A stretch of DNA of 21,973 nucleotides from Clostridiales bacterium (GCA_018369015.1 JAGZDD010000054.1:1-21973); one strand, 5' to 3'; positions 6,667 through 14,530 are shown, counted from the stretch's first letter. Numbers and translations: made by a program. The notes: a model not told the origin generated them from the sequence alone.

Positions 6667-8484
6667 CTATGGTATATAAAATCCCTTAACCTTGGCAAAA
6701 TCTACAGTGACAGGCACCTGATCACCCCCAGCCACAACAGCAATGCTTGATTCCTCATCCGTAAGGCTTAAGCCTACAATAAGATCCCCCACAGTAAGCT
6801 GGTAGCCGCTTAAATTATTGTCAAACATTTGCCTCAAATAAACGCCGATCGAGCCGTTCACGTCCTCGTCTAAGGCGACAATATCCTTGGCCTTCCCGTC
6901 CGCCATGCATACAAGCACGGTCCGCGTAAATGCCTGATTTTCCTTAATATATTCGAGAACCTCCCTCATACGGTCCTCATTTCCCATCATCTCCTTCCCA
7001 AAAACAATCATCTGAAGCTGGCCGTAATCCAGCCTTTTATTAGATCTGGCGCTGTAGGACTTTTCCACGCTTTCCATATCTTCCCCCTCAATCGTCACCG
7101 CAGGATAATGAATATTATCCCCATCACCTGTCAGGGCTTTAAGATCCGGAAAGCCGAAGCTGACCGAAAGCTTATCCGAATTTAAGTCAATGCCAAGACA
7201 CATCACGTAATTTCTGTCTTCAATCTCTACCAGGTTATTGCAGCCTGACAGTGCTGCGGTTCCCATAAGCATAGCTGCTAAAAATCCCAAGGAAAGCGCT
7301 GTGCATCGATGCCTTACAGTCCTTTGTCGGCCCTTTTTTTCCCGGCCTGCCACCCCCTGGCCTTCCCCTTTCCTGCGAAAGCACCTGACCATCCGAAGCC
7401 CCACAGGAATAAGCACTGCCAGTGGCATATAAATAAATGTCATATAGCTTACAAAAAGCCGTGTGGCGTCTTGAAGATAAATTCCAAGAAAGCAGGCAAG
7501 AATAAAAAGTCCTGGGAACACAATGATCCATGGTTTACATAATTTTTTACTAATACTTTTAAAGCTTTCCAGGCCGTAATAAATATTACCTCCTACTAGC
7601 ATAAACATTCCTGCCATCCAGAAAGCCAACATAAGCCCATCCTGTCTTGATAAAAAGCCTCCCGGGAACCGCACAATCTGCATAAGCGTTACTGTGGGCC
7701 AGCTTTCACTGTTCATTCCTTTCACAGAGAAAATCCCGATACATACAATAAGGAGAAGAATATTTAAAAGTATCGGCCATACAATACTCATAAGAGCTCC
7801 CCGGCGCACCTTCTCCATTTTCTTTACATTTGGCCGCAAAAACAGCAGCCATTCAATCACGGAAAACATAGAAAACGTAATGACACTTCCCCACCAAAAT
7901 CCTGTCATCCCTCCCGAGCCCGGCGTGGCTTTTCCAATATTACTTTCACTTAAAAGCTCCACAGGTACGATTCTATCCAAATGGATTTGAGGTATAGCCA
8001 GGATAATAATGAGTACAATTGGCACAATCACCAGATATACAAGCATTTCTCCAAGTCTTGCCCGGGTTTCCAGCCCTTTAAAAACGCAGTAAATACAAAG
8101 CAGAAGCATAGAAATACCAAGTACCGCCTTCGGAATATCTGTGAGAAAGGTATGATTAATAATCTGGGCGAAAACACCAAGAAGCAGAGCTGCGGTCACA
8201 AAATACCGGATGGCATAGACAGCCATAACGATCCGTCCGCCCATACGCCCAAGTATACTTTCACAAAAACTTGGATAGCTGGAATCATAGCACTTGCCAG
8301 TTCCCAGCAAAAATATAGCGAACACCTGGGCAGCAATACCCCCGGCGATGATGGCAAATATTCCAGAGGAGCCGCTTAAACGCCCGACAATCACCGGAAG
8401 TACAAGTCCTGTTCCCGAAAATAAATCCAAGACAAGGAGCCGTTTCATTTGCCGTATAGATACAATATGGTTTTTTGAAAACAT
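6667..8484 (-). CDS. spore germination protein: GerAB-type transporter fused to a half-length GerAC-type lipoprotein
   Basis: A single open frame joins two subunits normally made separately. Numbering from a possible GTG at 8496, residues 10-372 form a GerAB-type amino-acid/polyamine transporter with about ten membrane segments. Residues 372-398 are a basic linker. Residues 399-419 are a lipoprotein signal ending in LSGC (Cys419). Residues 420-609 match the N-terminal domain of GerAC (EIEDRNYVMCLGID; LDYGQLQMIVFG). The GerAC C-terminal domain, about 170 residues, is absent. I chose the ATG at 8484 because GTGAGG lies 6 nt before it; the GTG at 8496 overlaps the gerAA stop but its GGGGAG is only 1 nt away. 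A GTG at 7353 (residue 382) follows a G-rich stretch (AAGGGGAAGG) and could start GerAC separately. In the GerA family, AB senses or transports germinants with AA, and AC is a lipoprotein partner. Confidence 0.85.
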   Translation of the reverse strand: MFSKNHIVSIRQMKRLLVLDLFSGTGLVLPVIVGRLSGSSGIFAIIAGGIAAQVFAIFLLGTGKCYDSSYPSFCESILGRMGGRIVMAVYAIRYFVTAALLLGVFAQIINHTFLTDIPKAVLGISMLLLCIYCVFKGLETRARLGEMLVYLVIVPIVLIIILAIPQIHLDRIVPVELLSESNIGKATPGSGGMTGFWWGSVITFSMFSVIEWLLFLRPNVKKMEKVRRGALMSIVWPILLNILLLIVCIGIFSVKGMNSESWPTVTLMQIVRFPGGFLSRQDGLMLAFWMAGMFMLVGGNIYYGLESFKSISKKLCKPWIIVFPGLFILACFLGIYLQDATRLFVSYMTFIYMPLAVLIPVGLRMVRCFRRKGEGQGVAGREKKGRQRTVRHRCTALSLGFLAAMLMGTAALSGCNNLVEIEDRNYVMCLGIDLNSDKLSVSFGFPDLKALTGDGDNIHYPAVTIEGEDMESVEKSYSARSNKRLDYGQLQMIVFGKEMMGNEDRMREVLEYIKENQAFTRTVLVCMADGKAKDIVALDEDVNGSIGVYLRQMFDNNLSGYQLTVGDLIVGLSLTDEESSIAVVAGGDQVPVTVDFAKVKGFYIP

Positions 8485-8492
8485 TTCAAGCC

Positions 8493-10028
8493 TCACTCTC
8501 CCCGGCCGCCATTGCGGCTGTTTGCGGATGATTGTTTCGTTCCAAAAATCAGGCGGCGGCGCGCCCGGGCCTTTGTAAAGACCGGCCTGCGTTTCATATC
8601 CCGCAGCGGCCAGCGAAAAAGACCGTCTTTGCGGTCATTTCCTCCATTAACCTCGGATGCCGTAAAGGGCATCATGTAAGGAATCCCGAAGCTTTCCAGG
8701 GAAGCCAGATGAACAAGCAGTGTCAATACTCCAAGGACAAAGCCAAAAATCCCAAGAAACATCCCAAGGACAATGAGATAAAACTTCACAATGCGAAATG
8801 CGGACGCAAAGCCCTCGTTTGGAATCGTAAAGGCGCACAGAGCAGTCAGAGCCACAATAATAACAACAATCGGGCTGACGATATTGGCGTCAACGGCCGC
8901 CTGACCGATAATCAGACCGCCCACAATTCCAAGAGTTCCTCCCATCGGACCTGGCAGCCGTATCCCCGCTTCCCGGAGTAATTCAAAGGCCAGCTCCATA
9001 ATAAGCACCTCCACAGCAAGGGGGAAAGGCACCCCCTGTCTTGACGCCGCAAAGGAAAGGGCAAGGCTTGTAGGAAATACTTCAGGATGAAAAGAGGCAA
9101 TAGCAATATACAGCCCTGGTAAGGTAAAAGCAAGGACGGACGCAATATACCGGAGTATACGTGTAAAGCACGCAATACTCCACCGATTATAGTAATCGTC
9201 CGCGGCCTGGTAAAAGCATCCGGCCACTGCCGGAAGGATGAGAGCCTCCGGGGAATTATCCGCCAAAATAATGATCCTGCCCTCCAAAAGGGCCGACGCT
9301 GCCTTGTCGGGCCGCTCTGTCGTCTGAAATTGAGGAAATGGGGAATACCACTCTCTTTCTAAAAGCTGTTCAAGACTCCCACTGTCAAAAATCCCATCAA
9401 TTTCAAAATTATTAATCCGGTCCTTCAATTCCCCGAGAATATCCTCCCGGATTAGATCATCCATATACATCACTGCAATATCTGTCTTGGAACGGACGCC
9501 TTTCACAATCTGCACGGTTTTTAAGTGATAGTCTTTAATGCGCCGGCGCACTAAAACCGTATTAAAACGTACGGACTCTGTAAAGCTGTCCTTCGGTCCA
9601 TGGAGGGTAATCTCCGACTCCGCCGCCTGGACGCCCCTATTGGGATATCCCTTACTGTTAATAATAAGGACCTGAGCTGCTCCCTCAACAAATATCAGCG
9701 TATCGCCGCTCATCATGCTTTTCAGCGCCCTGTTAAAATCACTTTCAGCCTTCACATCCGCAGTAATCATTCCGTATTTTATAATATAATCAACGGCGCC
9801 TTTTTCCGGAACATCTCCCATTGAAAACATAAGGCATCTAAAAATATCCGTTTCCACAAGCTCCCTATTGATCATTGTATCCATATAGACAGCATAAATG
9901 GGAAAATGATTTTTCCCAATCCACATCTGCCGTTTCACAACATCGGCACAATCCTTAAACAGTTCTTCAATATATCCGATATTGTCAGCCAATACCGCCG
10001 ATATTTCCCGGCAGTTTTTTTCCAGCAT
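8493..10028 (-). CDS. GerA-family spore germinant receptor subunit A (GerAA/GerKA type)
   Basis: This 511-residue protein has the standard family length. It has a soluble N-terminal region (about 1-270) with GPKDSFTESVRFNTVLVRRRIK (144-165), followed by several membrane segments (about 285-445). The hallmark PGPMGGTLGIVGGLIIGQAAV lies at about 359-379, and a basic cytoplasmic tail of about 60 residues follows. It sits in the spore inner membrane and, with subunits B and C, responds to nutrient germinants (family knowledge). AAAGGAGG lies 8 nt before the ATG. It is the first gene of the operon. A terminator ends only 35 bp upstream, so its promoter must overlap or lie upstream of that hairpin. 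No convincing sigma-G box was found. Confidence 0.93.
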   Translation of the reverse strand: MLEKNCREISAVLADNIGYIEELFKDCADVVKRQMWIGKNHFPIYAVYMDTMINRELVETDIFRCLMFSMGDVPEKGAVDYIIKYGMITADVKAESDFNRALKSMMSGDTLIFVEGAAQVLIINSKGYPNRGVQAAESEITLHGPKDSFTESVRFNTVLVRRRIKDYHLKTVQIVKGVRSKTDIAVMYMDDLIREDILGELKDRINNFEIDGIFDSGSLEQLLEREWYSPFPQFQTTERPDKAASALLEGRIIILADNSPEALILPAVAGCFYQAADDYYNRWSIACFTRILRYIASVLAFTLPGLYIAIASFHPEVFPTSLALSFAASRQGVPFPLAVEVLIMELAFELLREAGIRLPGPMGGTLGIVGGLIIGQAAVDANIVSPIVVIIVALTALCAFTIPNEGFASAFRIVKFYLIVLGMFLGIFGFVLGVLTLLVHLASLESFGIPYMMPFTASEVNGGNDRKDGLFRWPLRDMKRRPVFTKARARRRLIFGTKQSSANSRNGGRGE

Positions 10029-10062
10029 GGCATCTGCCTCCTTTCACATCATCGGATAGGAA

Positions 10063-10096
10063 AAAAGCTGTTGCATTTACATATGCAACAGCTTTT
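10063..10096 (-). terminator. terminator after the GntR regulator gene
   Basis: AAAAGCTGTTGCAT pairs perfectly with ATGCAACAGCTTTT, and on the minus strand a run of six T residues follows. It lies 78 bp after the GntR stop codon and isolates the ispE operon from the germination operon. Confidence 0.9.
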
Positions 10097-10174
10097 AATA
10101 CAATCATTTTATGCAGTTTTTTAAGAACTATTCGCCGTCATTGCCCCATTTATCGAATACGGATAAGGGAAGGA

Positions 10175-10852
10175 TCACTCATTTCCGGCCTGGCTGATTG
10201 TCTTAATCACAGAAATTTCCTGGTTATAAATATGGGCCTTTATAATATCCACCGCTTTTTGCTTATCCCTGCCTGCGATGGCCTCTACGAGCCGCTTATG
10301 CTCCTCAAGAAGACGTCCGTGGCTTGAAAAGTCTTTAAGATACTCCAAACGGTACCGGTACATTTGTTCTCTCAAATTATTAAGTATTTGCACGAGCCGC
10401 GCATTATTTGTGGCCTCAAAAATAACATCGTGAAAAGCAACATCCGCCCGGGCAATGACAGACACATCACTATTCCCGAGAACCTCCTCAAAGTGCTTTA
10501 GGGCAGCCTGAAGGCTGGCAAGCTGATTTTCATCAATACGTTCGCAGGCAAGCTCTGTTGCCAGCACTTCCAGAGATGAACGCACCTCTAAAACATCCTG
10601 AAGGTCTTTTTTCGTAATGCTTGCGACCTGTGCTCCCTTGCGGGGGATCATAACAACAAGCCCCTCTAATTCAAGCTTCCGTATAGCCTCACGAATCGGC
10701 GTCCGGCTCACGCCAAGACGATTGGCGAGAGCAATTTCCATAAGGCGCTCTCCAGGCTCCAAATCGCCTTTTAAAATGGCTTCCCTTAAGGTATTAAAAA
10801 CCACATCTCTGAGCGGTAAATACTCATTCACGTTCATTGTAAATTCTTTCAT
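10175..10852 (-). CDS. GntR family regulator, FadR subfamily (FCD domain)
   Basis: This 225-residue protein has a winged helix-turn-helix at about residues 10-76 (RLGVSRTPIREAIRKLELEG) and an all-helical FCD ligand-binding domain at about 85-215. The usual FCD metal ligands are present as Asp137, His141, His185 and His207, so it probably binds a metal and a small carboxylic acid. It acts as a cytoplasmic DNA-binding regulator. GAGAGGTGG lies about 7 nt before the ATG. It follows ispE by only about 14 bp and should be co-transcribed with it, although a functional link to isoprenoid synthesis is not obvious. Its ligand and targets are unknown. Confidence 0.93.
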   Translation of the reverse strand: MKEFTMNVNEYLPLRDVVFNTLREAILKGDLEPGERLMEIALANRLGVSRTPIREAIRKLELEGLVVMIPRKGAQVASITKKDLQDVLEVRSSLEVLATELACERIDENQLASLQAALKHFEEVLGNSDVSVIARADVAFHDVIFEATNNARLVQILNNLREQMYRYRLEYLKDFSSHGRLLEEHKRLVEAIAGRDKQKAVDIIKAHIYNQEISVIKTISQAGNE

Positions 10853-10866
10853 TTATCTGCCACCTC

Positions 10867-11733
10867 TCATGGGTTAAATGGTTTTACGACATACACCTGG
10901 CGGGCCATTCCAGTTTCTCTGAGCGCTTCGCTGGCGCTGCGCGTTTCTCTTTCATCCGAAAAAATACCGAACACCGTCGGGCCGCTGCCGCTCATCAGGG
11001 CGCTGATTGCTCCATGCTCTGCCATAAATTGTTTAATGGCATTGATCTGCGGATGTTTTTTTGCAGTTACGGTTTCAAGAACATTTTCAAGCCTTTGGCA
11101 CATCCCCTCTAAGTCTTTATCCTTAATGGCCTTTACAATGCCGTCTATATCGGGATGACGGTGAAGCTTTTCCAAATGAAGGTTTTCATAAACAAACTTT
11201 GTTGAAACACTCACCGGCGGCTTCGCAATGAGTATCCAGCAGTCAGGCATAGCAGGCAGCGGCGTAAGTACCTCCCCAATCCCTTCGGACAGGGCGGTTC
11301 CCCGCATAATGCAGTAGGGTACGTCTGCTCCAAGCCTAAGCCCCAGCTCCATCAGCTTTTTCTTGCCAAGCCCCAGTGAAAATAAACGGTTCATCCCATA
11401 AAGGGCCGCCGCCGCGTCTGTGCTTCCGCCAGCCATCCCTGCTGCTACAGGAATATGCTTTTCCAGTGAAATAGACACGCCCCTCTCAATCGCATATTCC
11501 TCCATAAGCATAGCGGCCGCCTTATAAACAATATTATTTTCATTTGTGGGCAAAAAGGAAAGATTACTCGTAATGCGTATTCCCGGCTGTGATTCCACAG
11601 TAATTCCAACCCTATCATAAAGGTTTACCGTCTGCATAACCATTTTAACTTCATGGTAGCCGTCCGGGCGGCGGCGCATAACATCCAGCCCAAGATTAAT
11701 TTTTCCCATTGCCTTTAGCTGTATACTGTTCAT
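10867..11733 (-). CDS. ispE: 4-diphosphocytidyl-2-C-methyl-D-erythritol kinase
   Basis: IspE phosphorylates CDP-methylerythritol with ATP in the MEP (non-mevalonate) isoprenoid pathway in the cytoplasm. The 288-residue protein has the GHMP kinase layout. KINLGLDV carries the catalytic Lys11, the ATP loop is PVAAGMAGGSTDAAAAL (about 95-111), Asp137 sits in GADVPYCI, and the C-terminal motif is SGSGPTVFGIF. The start is uncertain. AAGGAGG lies 13 nt before the ATG at 11733 but only 1 nt before an ATG at 11745, which is too close; most homologues begin near the former. A strong promoter lies about 90 bp upstream. It is followed closely by the GntR gene. Confidence 0.95.
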   Translation of the reverse strand: MNSIQLKAMGKINLGLDVMRRRPDGYHEVKMVMQTVNLYDRVGITVESQPGIRITSNLSFLPTNENNIVYKAAAMLMEEYAIERGVSISLEKHIPVAAGMAGGSTDAAAALYGMNRLFSLGLGKKKLMELGLRLGADVPYCIMRGTALSEGIGEVLTPLPAMPDCWILIAKPPVSVSTKFVYENLHLEKLHRHPDIDGIVKAIKDKDLEGMCQRLENVLETVTAKKHPQINAIKQFMAEHGAISALMSGSGPTVFGIFSDERETRSASEALRETGMARQVYVVKPFNP

Positions 11734-11822
11734 AATTCTTTCCATTCCTCCTTAGCAAGCTGCCTTAAAACTTTTCGCTTTTCAGGCAAACTGTAACCGT
11801 TCAGGCTATTACTTTTGTATAC

Positions 11823-11851
11823 ATTATACGTGAATTGCCCATCCATTTCAA
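11823..11851 (-). promoter_or_regulatory. ispE: promoter of the ispE operon
   Basis: On the minus strand TTGAAA (11846-11851) and a perfect TATAAT (11823-11828) are separated by 17 bp. The predicted leader is about 80 nt. A small mobile element with its target duplication begins 9 bp upstream of the -35 box. Confidence 0.8.
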
Positions 11852-11859
11852 CAACAATT

Positions 11860-12040
11860 ATTCCCATGCAACAGCTCAGCCAGCCGGGAGTGATAGGCAA
11901 AAAATCGTGTTTACATGATATTTTGCCTATTGCTCCCGGCTGAGGGAGCGCCAGGTTATGAGCAAAGAAAGCCGCGAAGCGGCGGAAAGCGCATTAGCGC
12001 GGCTTTGCGAACGGCGCGGGCTGAACTGTTACATTCCCAC
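11860..12040 (+). mobile_element. MITE-like element, family 1, copy C, with 8-bp target duplication
   Basis: Terminal inverted repeats GCAACAGCTCAGCC (11868-11881) and GGCTGAACTGTTAC (12019-12032) match at 12 of 14 positions. They are abutted by ATTCCCAT (11860-11867) and ATTCCCAC (12033-12040), a 7-of-8 direct repeat. Inside are a 29-bp hairpin arm pair (11881-11909 with 11914-11942, 4-nt loop, a few mismatches) and a GC-rich multi-hairpin block (about 11968-12018) starting with GCCGC-gaa-GCGGC. It has no coding capacity. It accounts for about half of the gap 11734-12098 between sipL and ispE; the rest is the ispE promoter region and about 58 bp after sipL with nothing recognised. Confidence 0.8.
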
Positions 12041-12098
12041 AGTTCCTAACTATTAAGCCATACATCCCGGATTCACACAGTAAACGCAGAAGGGCTTT

Positions 12099-13676
12099 TC
12101 AGCCTGCAAGGTGTTTAAGACTGTTTCGTACAATAAGAATAAGCTTTTGTCCAGGCGTGAGCTGATCCTGTTCCAGCCCGTTTGCTGACATAATCTCATC
12201 TACTGTTGTGTTGAAATTTTTAGCCAATGTCCACAGCTCATCCCCCGGTTTTACAATATAACCGATAATTCCCGGCATAGCCTCCCAGGCACTTTCATCC
12301 ATAGGTTCCTCTTTAATGTCTTCAATAACGCTGACCTTCATCCGCTTAAAGACAATAGCGGACAGAACAAGCATCATTTTTACTTCAATTTCCTCGCTGT
12401 CTTGCATGTTAGAGCTCATTTGCTCAAGTACCGGGGCAATCTCATAGGTGCAGGAATTGTCCATATCAGGAATTTCAATCTGGCTTGAAAATGGCACCAT
12501 CCCCTTTAAAGCATTGACAGGTACCTTGTCATCCGCAGCCACATAAAGAATCTGGACATAGACAACGCCCTCTACAAGAATACCGTTTTCATTAATCTGT
12601 GTCCGGTCAATTTTTATATGCCCGCCAGCCTGGCAAATCTGTAAAATTTTTGCCTGGTCGTTCTTTATTTTAATACGCTGGTGAAGCTTGGCATTCGACT
12701 GATTTTTCATTAAAATATTATCAAACACGGCTGGACGCAGGATTGGTACTAATTTTTTATCCAGGGCATAAACATCCTTAAGTATCTCCACCTTTTCGTC
12801 CTCATACACTGACATTTCCAGCTCTAAGACGACCTCCAGCCCGACATTGCGCGCTTCCATATCGGAATCCCGGCGCACCTCTATTTCTATGTGTATAATT
12901 TTCGCAGTAATATGCCCGATCATTTCCTCTTTCGCGCCATGGCACTCCAGATTCCCAGAAAATCCTACGGTTGTATTGAAAAATTGAAGCGGATTTTTTT
13001 CCTCCTCGCTGGAATACATGACAAAAACGCCCAACTCTCCTCTTAAGGCAATCTTATCGTCCAGAAGCTTAATATCCAGATTATCAAGCATAGCGTCATT
13101 CCACAAAATTTCCATAATGTTTGGCTTATTGGACGGCACACTGATCTCATCCTTGATGCGGAATGTGTCCTTCTTCTGAATATGTATCTGGCTCGTATCA
13201 ATGCACTGGCTTTTCGTACATACGCCGGACGGCTCGCCAACCTGCTGCGCAGCTTCGATTTCTACAATACAGCTTGCGCTTAAGGTCAGGGAAATAATGG
13301 AGCGCACACTGAGCTTACGGCTGTTAATCAGGCTCGTTCTCAAATCCTCCATATCCCAGGAGACCTTCACATCATCCCCCTCGGCGACCTGATCCATGTT
13401 GACGACCTCTTCAAAATCAATACTTCCGTCCATATGATGAATGGGCCGGGCATCGTAACCGCTGACATAAAGCACGGCAAATTCCAGCTTGCCGTGAATA
13501 CTCACCTTTCCCTCCATCACCCGGACTTCCGTAATCTTTATATCGCCGTTTTCCTCAATAATTTTATCAATATCCGGCCGGACATCCGGTACGTTAAAAT
13601 CATCGTCTAAAGTAACCTGGGTAAATGCCCGCCCTTTAAACTGATTTGTCCGGATGCGTTTTTTTAATATTTCCAT
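12099..13676 (-). CDS. sipL: SipL-like spore coat morphogenesis protein (SPOCS/DUF3794 repeats plus LysM)
   Basis: This 525-residue protein has three SPOCS (DUF3794) domains at about 35-125, 175-270 and 350-445. A single LysM domain follows at about 471-516 (GYIVKPGDELWTLAKNF to TPGQKLILI). This layout and length match SipL of Clostridioides difficile, where the LysM domain binds SpoIVA and anchors the coat to the forespore (established for that organism). It has no signal peptide, consistent with a mother-cell protein. AAGGAGG lies 8 nt before the ATG. A weak sigma-E-like promoter lies at 13706-13735. The PrcB-like lipoprotein gene lies upstream on the same strand, with mobile element D between them. 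Confidence 0.9.
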   Translation of the reverse strand: MEILKKRIRTNQFKGRAFTQVTLDDDFNVPDVRPDIDKIIEENGDIKITEVRVMEGKVSIHGKLEFAVLYVSGYDARPIHHMDGSIDFEEVVNMDQVAEGDDVKVSWDMEDLRTSLINSRKLSVRSIISLTLSASCIVEIEAAQQVGEPSGVCTKSQCIDTSQIHIQKKDTFRIKDEISVPSNKPNIMEILWNDAMLDNLDIKLLDDKIALRGELGVFVMYSSEEEKNPLQFFNTTVGFSGNLECHGAKEEMIGHITAKIIHIEIEVRRDSDMEARNVGLEVVLELEMSVYEDEKVEILKDVYALDKKLVPILRPAVFDNILMKNQSNAKLHQRIKIKNDQAKILQICQAGGHIKIDRTQINENGILVEGVVYVQILYVAADDKVPVNALKGMVPFSSQIEIPDMDNSCTYEIAPVLEQMSSNMQDSEEIEVKMMLVLSAIVFKRMKVSVIEDIKEEPMDESAWEAMPGIIGYIVKPGDELWTLAKNFNTTVDEIMSANGLEQDQLTPGQKLILIVRNSLKHLAG

Positions 13677-13705
13677 AAAAATATCCTCCTTGCATTTCTA
13701 TCTAA

Positions 13706-13735
13706 AAGATATTCTGCAAAAGAGGATATTATGAC
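13706..13735 (-). promoter_or_regulatory. sipL: possible sigma-E type promoter of sipL
   Basis: On the minus strand GTCATA (13730-13735) and AATATCTT (13706-13713) are separated by 16 bp, loosely resembling the sporulation sigma-E pattern (ATA-type -35, CATA-type -10). The match is weak. It is offered because sipL homologues are expressed in the mother cell and no housekeeping promoter is seen. Confidence 0.25.
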
Positions 13736-13738
13736 TGC

Positions 13739-13928
13739 TAATTTTCGCAACTATTCAGCCATGCGGCTGAGAAGGACAAACTTTGGCGCAAGCTTGCTTG
13801 CAGAGAGTTTTTGTCCTTCTCAGACATAGGGCGCTTAGCCCGAATCGAGGATTTAGCCGCGCATGCGGCGGTTAGCAGCGTTAGCTGCGCAAATCCGAGA
13901 TGGCATGGCTGAATAGTTGCTAATTTTC
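13739..13928 (+). mobile_element. MITE-like element, family 1, copy D, with perfect 8-bp target duplication
   Basis: Perfect 18-bp terminal inverted repeats (13747-13764 GCAACTATTCAGCCATGC and 13903-13920) are abutted on both sides by the identical octamer TAATTTTC (13739-13746 and 13921-13928). Inside are a 14-bp hairpin (13767-13780 with 13810-13823), a small GGGC-gctta-GCCC hairpin, and an outer stem GGATTT/AAATCC. That stem encloses GCCGC-gcat-GCGGC and GCAGC-gtta-GCTGC. This mirrors the layout of element C. The right-hand octamer overlaps the stop codon and last codons of the PrcB-like gene. The element lies just upstream of sipL. Confidence 0.88.
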
Positions 13929-14342
13929 GGGAAACACTACTGTTTTATCCATATTTTGTATTTTAATGACAATATACGGGTAAGATGGCTGTTCCTTAGC
14001 CGCGTCTGCTTCTTCCGGACCTACAAGGGCCGTACGCACACAAATTGTATTTTCCGTATCGTAAACCTCCTTAACCTGAACACTGTAACCGCCGCTTTGC
14101 TGGCGCCCATAGCCCACAACGATGTATTTATAATTGCCATCGCTGTACGTCATTTGAAATGGATTTTCCTTTTTTTCATCAATGAGCTTTTGTATGTCCT
14201 CCTGGATATTGTCATTGGAAACAACAGTGAAGTCCAGATCCGACAGCTTTGCTTCTGAGGTACTGATCCCACTGCAACCCAAAAACAGGCAAAAGCAAAA
14301 AATAAGAAGCAGCGCTGCGGCACATTTTTTCCAAAATCTCAT
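13920..14342 (-). CDS. lipoprotein with PrcB-like C-terminal domain
   Basis: This 140-residue protein has a lipoprotein signal peptide: a KK-containing start, a hydrophobic core at about 8-21, and the lipobox FLGC with Cys23. Residues about 60-136 (MTYSDGNYKYIVVGYGRQQSGGYSV through VIKIQNMDKTVVFP) look like the PrcB C-terminal domain, named after a subunit of the Treponema dentilisin protease complex. It would sit on the outer face of the membrane. It is upstream of sipL on the same strand, so a role in sporulation is possible but unproven. The stop codon lies in the target duplication of element D. The ribosome-binding site (AAAGGTCTGGG) is weak. Confidence 0.75.
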   Translation of the reverse strand: MRFWKKCAAALLLIFCFCLFLGCSGISTSEAKLSDLDFTVVSNDNIQEDIQKLIDEKKENPFQMTYSDGNYKYIVVGYGRQQSGGYSVQVKEVYDTENTICVRTALVGPEEADAAKEQPSYPYIVIKIQNMDKTVVFPEN

Positions 14343-14408
14343 AATTCCCAGACCTTTTGCAATGCTTTTACTAAAGATTATGTAAAACGGGCGGAAAGTA
14401 TGACAGGT

Positions 14409-14453
14409 TATTTCACGTAACAGTTCAGCATAGCTGAGCTGTTACTATTTCAC
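14409..14453 (+). mobile_element. minimal MITE remnant, family 1, with perfect 8-bp target duplication
   Basis: GTAACAGTTCAGC (14417-14429) and GCTGAGCTGTTAC (14433-14445) form an inverted repeat with a 3-nt centre and one mismatch. It is abutted on both sides by the identical octamer TATTTCAC (14409-14416, 14446-14453). The ends match those of element C closely. It looks like two element ends with the interior deleted. It lies upstream of the PrcB-like gene, in a gap (14343-14671) otherwise holding a terminator and repeat copy B. Confidence 0.7.
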
Positions 14454-14463
14454 AAACAGGAAT

Positions 14464-14518
14464 AAAAGCCAAAGGAACGATCTGCCGTCTTACCGTCAGA
14501 TAATCCCTTTGGCTTTTT
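14464..14518 (-). terminator. terminator of pgcA, displaced from the gene
   Basis: AAAAGCCAAAGG pairs with CCTTTGGCTTTT, with an inner ATCTG/CAGAT stem, and T-rich runs on both sides. It lies about 155 bp after the pgcA stop codon because the structured repeat copy B sits between. It can work on both strands, but only minus-strand genes are present here. Confidence 0.85.
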
Positions 14519-14530
14519 CAGATACAACCT

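Noticed and set aside
10029..10140. Sigma-G promoter for the germination operon
   Set aside because: TGCATA and CATATGTA occur, but the spacing does not fit the expected 17-18 bp; no convincing pair was found.
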